64,000 nt of DNA from Emticicia sp037153985 (GTDB taxonomy: Bacteria > Bacteroidota > Bacteroidia > Cytophagales > Spirosomataceae). Location of the stretch: positions 1 to 64,000 of the forward strand of contig NZ_JBBAYI010000001.1 in the NCBI RefSeq assembly GCF_037153985.1, read 5' to 3'. The stretch's first letter is position 1. Every line of letters begins with the position of its first letter. The notes beneath the pieces were generated by a model that saw nothing but the letters and a program-made list of their open reading frames with translations, did not search any database and was not told the DNA's origin. Below are positions 43,392 through 52,902 of the stretch, in pieces. The translations under genes were made by a program, and so were the position numbers.

Positions 43392-45533
43392 ATGAAACCT
43401 GATTTTTCAAAAGTAAACCTTTTTGAAAAAACAAATGCGGACACTACACCAACAACAAACGCAAATGTTTTTAAAACAGCCGAAGGTATAAATATTAAAC
43501 CTTACTTTACGGCAACTGATATTCAGGATGCTGAGCATTTACATTTTTCGGCGGGTATTCCTCCTTTTCTGAGGGGGCCTTACAGTACAATGTATGTGAT
43601 GCAACCTTGGACTATCCGGCAGTATGCGGGTTTTTCAACAGCCGAAGAGTCGAACGCATTTTATCGGCGGAATCTGGCTGCGGGGCAGAAAGGGCTGTCG
43701 GTCGCATTTGATTTGGCTACTCACAGAGGCTATGACTCTGACCATCCCCGCGTGGTAGGTGATGTAGGCAAGGCCGGAGTTGCCATTGATTCGGTCGAAG
43801 ATATGAAAATCCTGTTCGACCACATACCGCTCAACGAAATGTCTGTTTCTATGACCATGAACGGGGCGGTGCTTCCTGTAATGGCTTTTTACATAGTAGC
43901 AGCCGAAGAACAGGGTGTTTTGCCTGCTCAACTTTCAGGTACAATCCAGAACGACATACTGAAAGAGTTTATGGTGCGTAATACCTATATTTACCCACCC
44001 GAGTTTTCGATGCGGATAGTAGGCGAGATATTTTCTTATACTGCCCGACTCATGCCTAAATTCAACTCTATTTCTATTTCAGGGTATCATATTCATGAAG
44101 CGGGTGCGCCTGCGCACCTTGAATTGGCATATACACTGGCCGATGGTCTGGAATACATCAGAACAGGTATTGCCGCAGGTATGGACATCGACGACTTTGC
44201 GCCCAGATTGTCGTTTTTCTGGGGTATCGGCATGAACCATTTTATGGAGATTGCCAAAATGCGGGCAGGCAGATTATTGTGGGCAAAAATTGTGAAACAA
44301 TTTAATCCGAAAAATGCCAAATCATTGGCATTGCGTACCCATTGCCAGACCTCAGGTTGGTCGTTGACCGAGCAAGACCCATTCAATAATGTAGCCCGCA
44401 CCACTATTGAAGCAATGGCTGCTGCTTTGGGGCATACACAATCGTTACATACAAACTCTCTGGACGAGGCTATTGCACTGCCTACCGATTTTTCGGCTCG
44501 TATTGCTCGTAATACCCAACTATATATTCAGCACGAAACTGAAATTTGTCGTGTGGTTGACCCGTGGGGAGGCTCATATTATGTAGAGTACCTGACAAAA
44601 GAACTGGTTGAAAAAGCTTGGAAACTAATTGAAGAAGTAGAGGCACTAGGCGGCATGACCAAAGCAATTGATACTGGTTTGCCTAAAATGAGAATAGAAG
44701 AAGCGGCTGCCAGAAAACAAGCAAGAATAGACTCAGGCAAAGATATAATTGTAGGTGTTAACAAGTATAAAGCTGCTACCAACACAGAAATAGAGTTGCT
44801 GGAAGTAGATAACCAGAATGTACGCCGCAAACAGATAGAAAGGTTAGAGAAAATAAAGAAAGAGCGTAATAATGAAGAGGTTGAACGAATTTTAAATAAA
44901 ATCTCGGAAGTAACGGCTACACCCACCGGAAACGAAGAAGATAATCTGCTGGCTTTAGCGGTTGAAGCGGCCCGCAAGAGAGCTACCTTAGGAGAAATAT
45001 CTTATGCCATGGAAAAAATCGTTGGTCGTCATAAAGCTACTATCCGTTCTATTTCGGGTATATATCAGTCAGAAGTTTCTGACGATGAAAATTTCCGGCT
45101 TGCCAAGACTATGGCTGATAAATTTGCCGCAATGGAAGGCCGCCGCCCTCGAATTATGATTGCCAAAATGGGGCAGGATGGCCACGACCGCGGGGCTAAG
45201 GTAATTGCCACAAGTTTTGCCGATTTAGGCTTTGATGTTGATATTGGCCCTCTGTTCCAGACCCCTCAGGAAACAGCGCAACAAGCTGCCGAAAATGATG
45301 TGCATATTGTGGGTGCTTCAAGTCTGGCAGCAGGGCATAAAACATTGGTCCCTCAGCTTATTGAAGAACTCAAAAAACTAGGCCGTGAAGATATTATGGT
45401 AATTGCTGGTGGGGTTATTCCACCGCAGGATTACCAATTTTTGTACGATGCCGGAGTAAAAGGTGTATTTGGTCCCGGTACGGTTATATCGGTAGCTGCA
45501 CAGAAAATTCTGAAAGAGTTAATGGGGGAGTAG
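43392..45533 (+). CDS. scpA: methylmalonyl-CoA mutase, large subunit type
   Basis: A 713-residue adenosylcobalamin enzyme interconverting methylmalonyl-CoA and succinyl-CoA in propionate and branched-chain metabolism. The N-terminal TIM barrel contains RGPYSTMYVMQPWTIRQYAG and GLSVAFDLATHRGYDSDH. The C-terminal B12-binding domain (about 575-713) has the cobalamin motif GQDGHDRG with the ligand H598, then GASSLAAGHKTLV and the GG-IP stretch. It is the complete large chain. A separate small subunit is not adjacent, so the partner may lie elsewhere or the enzyme may be homodimeric. There is a terminator hairpin upstream and a convergent gene downstream. Confidence 0.95.
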   Translation: MKPDFSKVNLFEKTNADTTPTTNANVFKTAEGINIKPYFTATDIQDAEHLHFSAGIPPFLRGPYSTMYVMQPWTIRQYAGFSTAEESNAFYRRNLAAGQKGLSVAFDLATHRGYDSDHPRVVGDVGKAGVAIDSVEDMKILFDHIPLNEMSVSMTMNGAVLPVMAFYIVAAEEQGVLPAQLSGTIQNDILKEFMVRNTYIYPPEFSMRIVGEIFSYTARLMPKFNSISISGYHIHEAGAPAHLELAYTLADGLEYIRTGIAAGMDIDDFAPRLSFFWGIGMNHFMEIAKMRAGRLLWAKIVKQFNPKNAKSLALRTHCQTSGWSLTEQDPFNNVARTTIEAMAAALGHTQSLHTNSLDEAIALPTDFSARIARNTQLYIQHETEICRVVDPWGGSYYVEYLTKELVEKAWKLIEEVEALGGMTKAIDTGLPKMRIEEAAARKQARIDSGKDIIVGVNKYKAATNTEIELLEVDNQNVRRKQIERLEKIKKERNNEEVERILNKISEVTATPTGNEEDNLLALAVEAARKRATLGEISYAMEKIVGRHKATIRSISGIYQSEVSDDENFRLAKTMADKFAAMEGRRPRIMIAKMGQDGHDRGAKVIATSFADLGFDVDIGPLFQTPQETAQQAAENDVHIVGASSLAAGHKTLVPQLIEELKKLGREDIMVIAGGVIPPQDYQFLYDAGVKGVFGPGTVISVAAQKILKELMGE

Positions 45534-45544
45534 GTTTACTCCCT

Positions 45545-46849
45545 CTACAAATTTCCGCTGGCTTTTCTGTATCTTACACTGGCTATCAGAAAATTATAAA
45601 TACTTGATAGATACTGGTTTTCGGCACTTTGTAATGAATACTCGGTGTTTTTCAAATCAGAAATCAGAATAACACCTTTCTCAAAACGGAATTTATCAGT
45701 GTCAAGAATCCTTTGTGCAAGGGCAATATTTTTCTTGGCCTCTTCCAGATTCATCCTTGATTGTTGAAGCGTGTTCCATGTGCTTTTCGATTCATAACTG
45801 AAATCATTTTTAAAACGCTCAATATTATAGGTATTTATCTGTTGGCGAATCCTGAAATCCTGTGCAGCCAGATTAGCCTGTCTGCCATCAAATATTGGGA
45901 TATTTGCTCTGATACCCACATAATTAGCCGGAAACCACGTGCCACTGGCAAAAGGGTTAAAAGTTTCGGCTAGCTGAAAATAAGAGTAATTCCCATAAGC
46001 CGAAATACTGGGTTTATTTCTGGCTTTTTGTTTTTCTACATTCAAACTATTCAAGCGCAAACTAAATTCTTCGGCTTTAATTTCAGTTCGTTTATCAATA
46101 TTTGATTGATTCTGAATCAGTTGCGAATAGTTAAATATTGTTTGCAAATCTTCAGAAGGGGTTACATTGGCCGTAGTATTTAACTGATATTGTAAGGCAA
46201 TAAGGCTTAGTTCGTAATCTTGCTGATTTTTGGTTTGTGCTAGGCGGGCATTACTTACTTCTAATTCCAGTTTATCTAAATCATTCTTTAAAATAGTGCC
46301 TTGGTCAAACTTGGCTTGTCCGGCTTCAAAGTAGCTGGTAGCTCTTTGTAGTGCCAGACTCGAAAGATTAAGTTTTTCTTTCGAGAAAACGCAATTATAA
46401 TACGCCTCAGTAATTGCCTGTCTGATATTAACCTTGATTTGCTCAAGTGTGTTGGCTTGTATTTCAGCCTGAGTGTTGTTTATCTGGCGGTCAATTTTTC
46501 TGTTGGCGTCATAAACTTTCTGGTCAGCCTGTAACAAGAGTGTATTATTAAATGGGCGGCCTAATTTTATTTCTGTCTGAGACGCACCCGTACCCGGTAA
46601 CGCAAAAGGCAGAACAGTTGTTTGTAGCTGGGTATTCCAGCGTACATCAACATTGCCGCTTACCTGAGGCAACCATTTTGCTTTAATTTTATTATTCTCG
46701 GCACTAGCAATCTGAATATTCAGGTCTTGTGCTTTTAATTCAATCCGGTTAGCCAGCCCTTGCTGAATAGCCTCATTTAGGCTCAGTTGCTGGCCAATAA
46801 CCGTTGATAACTGAAAACATAATAAGGCAGATATAATAACTCGTATCAT
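45545..46849 (-). CDS. TolC-family outer-membrane efflux protein
   Basis: A 434-residue outer-membrane factor. It has a signal peptide (ending LSTVIGQ), then LSLNEAIQQGLANRIELKAQ, the OEP start, and two OEP repeats rich in long helices (NLEEAKKNIALAQRILDTDKFRFEKG and its N-terminal counterpart). TolC proteins form the exit duct of tripartite efflux or type I secretion systems. No membrane-fusion or inner-membrane pump gene is next to it. The window upstream shows only a short intergenic region with its own -7 element, so it appears to be an orphan. Confidence 0.88.
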   Translation of the reverse strand: MIRVIISALLCFQLSTVIGQQLSLNEAIQQGLANRIELKAQDLNIQIASAENNKIKAKWLPQVSGNVDVRWNTQLQTTVLPFALPGTGASQTEIKLGRPFNNTLLLQADQKVYDANRKIDRQINNTQAEIQANTLEQIKVNIRQAITEAYYNCVFSKEKLNLSSLALQRATSYFEAGQAKFDQGTILKNDLDKLELEVSNARLAQTKNQQDYELSLIALQYQLNTTANVTPSEDLQTIFNYSQLIQNQSNIDKRTEIKAEEFSLRLNSLNVEKQKARNKPSISAYGNYSYFQLAETFNPFASGTWFPANYVGIRANIPIFDGRQANLAAQDFRIRQQINTYNIERFKNDFSYESKSTWNTLQQSRMNLEEAKKNIALAQRILDTDKFRFEKGVILISDLKNTEYSLQSAENQYLSSIYNFLIASVRYRKASGNL

Positions 46850-47192
46850 AAAGTTTATTTTTCTTCAAAGGTAAAGACTTATTAAAAAGGTGTAGAAATT
46901 TTTCTTATTAAGACGGAAAAAAAGCCATACAAAATCTCTTGATTGAGTATTGAGTTTTTAAAAACAATATAAAACCCGAATGCCGCAGAGCATTATTAAC
47001 TATTGAACAGATATACCCCATAGCTAATAATTTATATTTTTCAATTTAACTTCTTTAGTCTAACTATCTCATTTTCAGGCTGTTTAGTTGTCTTAACTAA
47101 TCGTTAACAAATAGCCAGTAAACCCTGAGCGTTTCTTTTACATCTAAGAATCAAAAAAGAACAAAATAAAAAACAATAACCAGAAATTCACT
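46850..47192. other. divergent intergenic region
   Basis: 343 AT-rich bases between divergent genes. On the minus strand TACCTTTG (46873-46866) is a good -7 element 17 bases before the TolC-family start. I see no clear promoter for the plus-strand gene at 47193 and no RNA structure. Confidence 0.45.
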
Positions 47193-47603
47193 ATGAGAAA
47201 GTTAGTTATGGTAGCAATGTTGGTGGCAGGAGCCATCGCTGCTAATGCGCAAAGAGGATATGACAGACCTGGCCGTTTTGATAACGGATACGGATATGAT
47301 AAAATAGATGACTACCAACGTGAAGCTCGCCGTCAGATTGCTTTTGGTATTGAAAGTGGAAGAATAACATCGCATGAAGCGAAACGTTTATTACGTGAGG
47401 CCGAACGCATTGAAGCAAAAGAAAATCGTTTTAAACGTGATGGCAGACTTGATGCCTTTGAACGCCGTGAATTGGCGCAAGACCTCGCAGTATTGAATAG
47501 CTGGATTGCTCGTGAGAAACGCGACAGAGAACGTGTTACTTATGATGAGTATAGCCGAGGGTATGCCAATGGTCGTTATAACGACCGCTATGGGAGATAT
47601 TAA
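47193..47603 (+). CDS. small exported basic helical protein
   Basis: A 136-residue protein with a signal peptide (VMVAMLVAGAIAANAQ). The mature part is highly charged: a Gly/Tyr/Arg-rich start (RGYDRPGRFDNGYGYD), then helices IAFGIESGRITSHEAKRLLR and RLDAFERRELAQDLAVL, which look like two paired helical hairpins of a type also seen in proteobacterial periplasmic proteins. The tail is Tyr/Arg/Gly-rich (GYANGRYNDRYGRY). The function is unknown. It is monocistronic with a terminator at 47647-47676. Confidence 0.7.
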   Translation: MRKLVMVAMLVAGAIAANAQRGYDRPGRFDNGYGYDKIDDYQREARRQIAFGIESGRITSHEAKRLLREAERIEAKENRFKRDGRLDAFERRELAQDLAVLNSWIAREKRDRERVTYDEYSRGYANGRYNDRYGRY

Positions 47604-47646
47604 TAAATGAGTTTTATTAATAATGCTTTTTCGTAAACAACAAACA

Positions 47647-47676
47647 GGGTAAGGTATTAACCTTACCCATTGTTTT
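47647..47676 (+). terminator. intrinsic terminator
   Basis: GGGTAAGG (47647-47654) and CCTTACCC (47661-47668) form an 8-bp stem followed by TTGTTTTT, 43 bases past the preceding stop codon. Confidence 0.75.
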
Positions 47677-47761
47677 TATATGAGGGCTATGTTTTTCTTA
47701 AAAAGAATTTTCAAGTTACTGGCTGATATGTATCTTGCAGCAGATTCTAATCGGGATATAT

Positions 47762-48631
47762 ATGTATATAATTGAAAACGCAAGTATTAAAGCTACCATT
47801 AAGCCTAAAGGCGCAGAGTTGGTGAGCCTGTTACACAAGGTCAATAATCTTGAATATATGTGGTCGGGGAATCCGGCTTTCTGGGGTAAAACATCGCCTG
47901 TTTTGTTCCCGATTGTAGGAGCATTAAATGACGATACCTTTATTTATGAGCATCAATCGTATCGTTTGCCGAGGCATGGCTTTGCCCGTGATAAAATATT
48001 TGACGTAGAAATGCACTCGCAAGAGAAGATTGTCTTTTTACTAAAAAATGACCCCGACACTTTGCAGGTTTACCCGTTTTCATTTGCGCTTCGTCTTATA
48101 TATACACTTCATGAAAATCAACTTGGAGTAACCTACCAGATTGATAACACGAGTACTAAAGAAATGCTTTTTTCAGTAGGGGGGCATCCGGCTTTTAAAG
48201 TGCCATTAGTAGAAGGTACAACTTATGAAGATTATTATCTCGAATTTAACCAGAACGAAGATTTGATGCGCTGGCCTCTGGCCGATGGGGGCTTAATAAA
48301 GCTGACCCCTGAAAAACTAATAATCGAGAAAAAAGGATTGCCTTTAAGCAAAGAGCTTTTTTATCAGGATGCGCTGGTGTTTAAGTACTTAAAATCTGAT
48401 AGTGTTACCTTGAAGTCAGACAAAACAACCCACCAGTTGCAATTCAATTATCCTGATTTTCCTTTTCTTGGAATATGGGCTGCTAAAGATGCTGACTTCG
48501 TTTGTATTGAACCATGGTGTGGCATTGCAGATAGCACCGAACATAATCAGCAATTAACCACCAAAGAAGGAATTAATAAACTTGCTACTGGCCAGACATT
48601 TAGCCGAACTTGGAGTGTTGTCCTTAGTTAA
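47762..48631 (+). CDS. aldose 1-epimerase family protein (LacX-like)
   Basis: A 289-residue cytoplasmic protein of the galactose-mutarotase fold. It shows IKPKGAELVSLLHK, MWSGNPAFWGKTSPVLFPIVG, LPRHGFARD with the active-site His, SVGGHPAFKVP with the second His, and IEPWCGIADS. The LacX-like subgroup interconverts sugar anomers or phosphosugar anomers; the substrate is not known here. The start at 47762 (MYIIENASIKATI) is preferred over an ATG nine codons upstream. Confidence 0.85.
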   Translation: MYIIENASIKATIKPKGAELVSLLHKVNNLEYMWSGNPAFWGKTSPVLFPIVGALNDDTFIYEHQSYRLPRHGFARDKIFDVEMHSQEKIVFLLKNDPDTLQVYPFSFALRLIYTLHENQLGVTYQIDNTSTKEMLFSVGGHPAFKVPLVEGTTYEDYYLEFNQNEDLMRWPLADGGLIKLTPEKLIIEKKGLPLSKELFYQDALVFKYLKSDSVTLKSDKTTHQLQFNYPDFPFLGIWAAKDADFVCIEPWCGIADSTEHNQQLTTKEGINKLATGQTFSRTWSVVLS

Positions 48632-49022
48632 TCTCAGAGAGTAATTATACATCAAGTACCTACGTTCTTGTTTAATTATACTTACAAGAAACTTACTCTA
48701 CGTCTTTTCAGGATTCATTTACTCAGGTACTAGTATCTGAGTAAATGCCTTATTCTTCTACTGTATCATTTGTAGTTTTATTTCATGGTATTAGCCTTCT
48801 GATATTCTCGTTAAAGGCTTATTTACTTTCAGGAACTTTCTTGAAAACGCTTTTGAGTGTTACAATTTTTCCTTCACTCAAAATATGCCGGAAAATAAAA
48901 ATTGCTCTCAAAAAACGCCGGAAAATAAAAAAACTACCATTATTCTAAAGATTCCCTCTATTATTATGGCTACATAACGCCTAACAACTGGTACAAACTT
49001 ATAACGTATATATCACAACCCT
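48632..49022. other. 391-bp intergenic region with hairpins and a short direct repeat
   Basis: It contains a perfect 11-bp stem (CATTTACTCAG 48716-48726 / CTGAGTAAATG 48737-48747), a second stem TTTTGAGTG/CACTCAAAA (48851-48859, 48875-48883), and the 14-mer GCCGGAAAATAAAA twice, 30 bases apart (48887 and 48917). An open frame at 48745-48948 has no homology that I recognise and begins inside a hairpin, so I do not call it. The region marks the boundary between ordinary chromosome and the accessory cluster that follows. Confidence 0.5.
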
Positions 49023-50747
49023 ATGAAAAAAATATTTCTTATTTTCTTCTTGCTGGCATTTAAGATTCATGCTCAAACAGAAGTGAGTATCTCTTATCCG
49101 AAGCCAGCATTCCTGATGAGTTTTAAAGACCCTTATAAAGAAATAAGGCTCGACTTTGAAGATGACTACAAAGGTTTTTATGCCAAAATGGATGTAAGCG
49201 ATTCTTTGATGGTTTTCAGAAGTAAAAACGAATTTAAGAAATATACCAACGAAGTAGAAAAATATAAAAAGGCCGTAGAAAGAGCCATTAAAGAAAAAGA
49301 AGAAGAGGAAAAAGAATTAAAGGAAGGAAAGGCAAAGAAAAGTTCAAAAAACAAAAAAGAAGTAGTACTTACCCCACCAGATAAAACAACTTATTTAATT
49401 ATAAACAGAGAATTATTAAAGCCGGGTCTGGAATTAGAAGTTACGTATCAGGAGTACCGTTCAAGTAAAAAACTTTTGGTTACCACTATTGTAATAACTA
49501 CTGATTTAGATAAAAAAGCTACTTATGAGGGGATTTTCGAAAAACTAGACGGTGATATTGCTACAATTGATGGAAAAGCAGTAAAACTGGTAGAAAAAGC
49601 ACAGATAAAAGGAAAAAAAGGTAAAGGATTTGAAGGAAAAGTGTTCAACTCGTTTAAAGAAATGATGTTGGGTAGCATTGTAGAAGTGAATGGAAGAAGG
49701 CAAGCCGACGGCGTGTTGCTGGCAGAAAAAGGCGAAGTATGGGAAAACTCAGAAGACGACCTTGACAGGCAAATAAAAGTTTCTTTGAAAAATACCATGC
49801 GGATGTCGGCTAATGAAGTTGCTTTTGGGGATTCAAAATTTCAGCTTATTAAAAATCCGGCCATTCAGACGTATGTGTCTAAAGTTGGGAGGTCACTTAT
49901 TCCACAGTATCAGAAAGAGTTGCACAAAGACCATCCCGCTAAAATAGATTTTAATTTTTATGTAATAAAAGATAGTACGTTTAATGCCTGTGCGTATCCT
50001 GACGGTTCTATTTTCGTGCATTCAACACTGCTTGAAGAAATAGAAAACGAGGCTCAGCTTGCGGCTATTCTGGGCCACGAAATGGCTCATGTAACTTATG
50101 AGCATTCTAAAAAGAATTTTGAAACAAATAAAAACATAAAGTTAGGAAAAGAAGGTGTTGTAATTATTGGAAAAATAATAGACCGCACCACCAATACATC
50201 AATTCCTGTGGCCGATTTATCGGTAATGGTGGCAAGTTTTGGTGGTCAGGCACTTTCGAGCAAATATAGCAGAGACCTCGAAAGTCAGGCAGACCGAAAT
50301 GGACTTACCTATATGATTAACGCCGGATATGACCCAAGAGAGGCCGCAAAAATCTGGAAAAGGCTTTCGACACTTAGCGATAAAAATGAACCTGAATATC
50401 ATTATGGTTCAGATGTGGTCAGAGCGGTATCAAAAGGTATCGAAACAATCTATGCCTCTCACCCCGATGCGAATAATCGTTATAAAAGTCTTAACCGGCT
50501 TCTGGCACAAAACCTCTTTACTGAGGAGCTTGAAGATAAAACAATTGGGAAAGACGAATACACAGCCTTTAAAAAAGGATTGAAAAATGTATTGAAAGGA
50601 AAGGCATTTGATGAACCGGTATATGTGGCTCCTAAAAAAGAAGAGACCAAACCTGTTGACCCTAAACCTGCAACGGATACCAAGCCACCTGCCAACAAGC
50701 CGCCAACCAAACCTAAAGCACAAGTTAAAAAGAAACCTAACGATTAA
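49023..50747 (+). CDS. exported M48-family zinc metalloprotease
   Basis: A 574-residue protein with a signal peptide (ending FKIHAQ). The N-terminal 260 residues are a charged beta-rich domain that I do not recognise, including a lysine/glutamate-rich coiled stretch (about 85-115). The M48 catalytic domain (about 275-510) has VGRSLIPQYQKEL, FVHSTLLEEI, the zinc motif HEMAH (H352, H356) in AILGHEMAHVTYEH, and the third ligand region LESQADRNGL. The C-terminus is a Pro/Lys-rich tail. Related periplasmic M48 proteases (BepA, LoiP) act in outer-membrane protein quality control. It is 8 bases from the first caspase-like gene and opens the accessory cluster. Confidence 0.85.
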   Translation: MKKIFLIFFLLAFKIHAQTEVSISYPKPAFLMSFKDPYKEIRLDFEDDYKGFYAKMDVSDSLMVFRSKNEFKKYTNEVEKYKKAVERAIKEKEEEEKELKEGKAKKSSKNKKEVVLTPPDKTTYLIINRELLKPGLELEVTYQEYRSSKKLLVTTIVITTDLDKKATYEGIFEKLDGDIATIDGKAVKLVEKAQIKGKKGKGFEGKVFNSFKEMMLGSIVEVNGRRQADGVLLAEKGEVWENSEDDLDRQIKVSLKNTMRMSANEVAFGDSKFQLIKNPAIQTYVSKVGRSLIPQYQKELHKDHPAKIDFNFYVIKDSTFNACAYPDGSIFVHSTLLEEIENEAQLAAILGHEMAHVTYEHSKKNFETNKNIKLGKEGVVIIGKIIDRTTNTSIPVADLSVMVASFGGQALSSKYSRDLESQADRNGLTYMINAGYDPREAAKIWKRLSTLSDKNEPEYHYGSDVVRAVSKGIETIYASHPDANNRYKSLNRLLAQNLFTEELEDKTIGKDEYTAFKKGLKNVLKGKAFDEPVYVAPKKEETKPVDPKPATDTKPPANKPPTKPKAQVKKKPND

Positions 50748-50755
50748 GCAAATAC

Positions 50756-51511
50756 ATGAATTTAAGACTATTTATTATTATTCAATTACTGCTTGTGCAG
50801 GTTAGTTACGCTCAAAGTGTATATTCAGTGGCACTCATTGGTACTGACGACAAAACACGCCTGAAAGATGCCGAGCAATTTACGTTACTGAGTAAAGACA
50901 TCGCCACAAATCTGGGCTTTTCCTTAAAAACGTCACAACTGACGGGTGTAAAATTCAATGCAAAAAATACGAAACAAACGCTTCAGAACATAAATCCGAA
51001 TCCGTCTGATATAGTCATTCTCTATTATAGTGGTAAAGGCACTATCGACGAACAAAAAATATGGCCTGTGTTTCATTACCCCGAGAGTGATTTGCTCATG
51101 CGTGATGCCATAGCAATTTTGAAAGCTAAAAAGCCCAAATTATTGCTAATTATAGGCGATTGCGACCAGAAAGAGTATATTCCTGATATTGACTTAAAAT
51201 CATTGGTAGTGGTGCATCCGGCAAGTGAAAAAGATAATTTCGCTCAGTTATTTACGGCTTTTAAGGGGAGAACAACAATTCTTATTTCATCTACTTCGGT
51301 TGGGCAGGTAGCAAAACGCGACAAAACTTATGGCTCTGTGTTTCTGAAAGAATTCAAAAGAACATTTGAAGAAGAAACCAGTTCTGAAACAAGTAATGCC
51401 TCATGGAATACTATTCGTGAAAAAACCCTGAATAGGGTGCAAAAAGCCACCAATAACCTACAAAAACCAAAGTTTACTATACAAGTTTTGTCTGACGTTG
51501 AGGACGAATAA
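50756..51511 (+). CDS. exported caspase-fold paralogue 1 (His lost, Cys kept)
   Basis: A 251-residue protein with a signal peptide (LFIIIQLLLVQVSYAQ). The fold pattern of peptidase C14 is visible: SVALIGTDD, then DIVILYYSGKG where caspases have S-G-H-G (K94 replaces the catalytic His), and KPKLLLIIGDCDQ with C136 at the catalytic Cys position. The missing His predicts no or altered proteolysis. It is followed by a DUF4282 gene and two paralogues. The signal peptide would place it in the periplasm, unlike intracellular metacaspase-type defence proteins. A scaffold or inhibitor role toward the third paralogue is possible. Confidence 0.62.
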   Translation: MNLRLFIIIQLLLVQVSYAQSVYSVALIGTDDKTRLKDAEQFTLLSKDIATNLGFSLKTSQLTGVKFNAKNTKQTLQNINPNPSDIVILYYSGKGTIDEQKIWPVFHYPESDLLMRDAIAILKAKKPKLLLIIGDCDQKEYIPDIDLKSLVVVHPASEKDNFAQLFTAFKGRTTILISSTSVGQVAKRDKTYGSVFLKEFKRTFEEETSSETSNASWNTIREKTLNRVQKATNNLQKPKFTIQVLSDVEDE

Positions 51512-51589
51512 AACCAAACGTGTAAATAACCATTATTAATTCTTGCATTTATTTTTATTCTAAATACCTAAAACTAAATTTTCAAGCAA

Positions 51590-51877
51590 ATGAAATTCGA
51601 TGATTTTCTGACCTTCGACAAAATGATTACACCGGTAATCATTAAAATTATCTATTACTTCCTTGTTATTGCTTCAATTTTCGGGGGCATAGTTTTTATC
51701 GTGCAGGGCATTTCTGCTCCGTGGGGTGGTGGAATGATGGTTTTTAGTGGCTTGCTGACACTTATTTTTGGCCCTATCTGGTCAAGAGTATTTTGTGAAT
51801 TGATGATTGTATCTTTCAGAATTTATGCTCGCCTTTCGAGTATTGATGAAAACATCAAGAAAAAATCAAACATTTAG
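51590..51877 (+). CDS. DUF4282-family membrane protein
   Basis: A 95-residue protein with two membrane helices (IIKIIYYFLVIASIFGGIVFIV and WGGGMMVFSGLLTLIFGPIW) and a short charged tail. It starts KFDDFLTFDKMITPVIIK, the usual opening of DUF4282 proteins. Function is unknown; members occur beside zinc-ribbon or chaperone-like proteins in other bacteria. It lies between caspase-fold paralogues 1 and 2 and is followed by a strong hairpin at 51891-51924, so it may end the first transcription unit of the cluster. Confidence 0.75.
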   Translation: MKFDDFLTFDKMITPVIIKIIYYFLVIASIFGGIVFIVQGISAPWGGGMMVFSGLLTLIFGPIWSRVFCELMIVSFRIYARLSSIDENIKKKSNI

Positions 51878-51890
51878 TAATTGTTTTTTT

Positions 51891-51924
51891 TAAGAAATAA
51901 CACCTTTCGAGGTGTTATTTCTTA
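51891..51924. terminator. terminator hairpin with UUCG loop
   Basis: TAAGAAATAACACCT and AGGTGTTATTTCTTA form a perfect 15-bp stem closed by TTCG, an exceptionally stable loop. An eight-T run precedes it, which would serve the minus strand; the plus side ends in TTATTTCTTA. It lies between DUF4282 and caspase-fold paralogue 2 and probably divides the cluster into two transcripts. Confidence 0.75.
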
Positions 51925-51984
51925 GTATCAAGGTTATGTATCTGAGGTTTTAGAATAATACATAAACACACAAGAATTGAAAAA

Positions 51985-52902
51985 ATGCCTGATTTTATTC
52001 ATAAAATAATAAGTAAGAGCAATAAATCATTGCCTGACATAACTTGTCAGACAATTTTTATTTTATGCTTTATCGGACTACCCTTTACTGGAATTTCCCA
52101 GAATCTCCATGTGTTTTCAGTGGTTCAAAGTAAAGAGGCCGCCAGACCCGACCGCCTGCTAGATGCTGACCGAATCAATGACCTAAGCACCGATATTGCT
52201 GCTTATGCTGGTTTTACCAGATATTTCTATGATTTAGGCGAAGGAGATGCTTTTAACCCTGTTACCCTCAAGCAAACCATTCAGAAACTCCGGTTTAGTG
52301 TTTGTAATCAGGACGTTGTCTGGATTCATTTTTCTGGTTATGGCCGCAATGATGATGAAACTATTTACCCAGCCCTCAAAATGGGTGGGTCTGAAATATA
52401 CCTTCGCGATATTATAGCTATGCTCAGGACTAAAAAGCCAAAAATTATTTTAATCAGTATTGATTCCGGTAATGAGAAAAAACCAGCAAAAGAATTTTCT
52501 AATCAGGTATCTGACCAGAGTACAGAAGTGCAGGTATCTGGTTCGCCACTAGTCAGAATTGTAAAACCGCTGGTTTCAAACCCTATTCCCAGAGAAATGG
52601 GTGCGTATCATCAGCTAGAGAATTATGGCCGACTTTTCAAAAATTTTGAAGGAACAAAAGTGATAATTTTTCAGTCAAACTCAATTGGTGAAAACGCCAT
52701 CAGTAACGTAGTAGATGGGTCTTACGGCCTGTTTTGCCTCGAAAAATGCCTGCGTGAAGCCATTAATAATAAAGATGTGAGTGCTGACTGGATGACAATC
52801 AAAGAAAACTATGTGAAATATGTGAGTGGTAAATCTAAGAACCGCCAGAATCCTAAAGTAACCATCGAGGTACCATTAGATAAATGTAAAGAAAATGAAT
52901 AA
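51985..52902 (+). CDS. exported caspase-fold paralogue 2 (His and Cys lost)
   Basis: A 305-residue relative of its neighbours. A signal-like hydrophobic stretch (FILCFIGLPFTGISQ) ends near residue 39. The His position reads SGYG (Y119) in QDVVWIHFSGYG, and the Cys position reads LISIDSGN (S161), so both catalytic residues are gone while the strands around them (KPKIILISID) are kept. The conserved stretches with paralogue 1 are IYLRDIIAMLRTKKPKIIL and, at the end, the QNPKVTIEV region. It is a pseudoenzyme. Its last 8 bases overlap the start of paralogue 3, implying tight co-expression. Confidence 0.6.
   Translation: MPDFIHKIISKSNKSLPDITCQTIFILCFIGLPFTGISQNLHVFSVVQSKEAARPDRLLDADRINDLSTDIAAYAGFTRYFYDLGEGDAFNPVTLKQTIQKLRFSVCNQDVVWIHFSGYGRNDDETIYPALKMGGSEIYLRDIIAMLRTKKPKIILISIDSGNEKKPAKEFSNQVSDQSTEVQVSGSPLVRIVKPLVSNPIPREMGAYHQLENYGRLFKNFEGTKVIIFQSNSIGENAISNVVDGSYGLFCLEKCLREAINNKDVSADWMTIKENYVKYVSGKSKNRQNPKVTIEVPLDKCKENE

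Noticed and set aside
45545..46849. Type I secretion or RND efflux operon around the TolC-family gene
   Set aside because: No membrane-fusion protein, ABC transporter or RND pump lies next to it.
48745..48948. Plus-strand gene of 67 codons
   Set aside because: It starts inside a hairpin, is low-complexity and lysine-rich at the end, and shows no recognisable domain.
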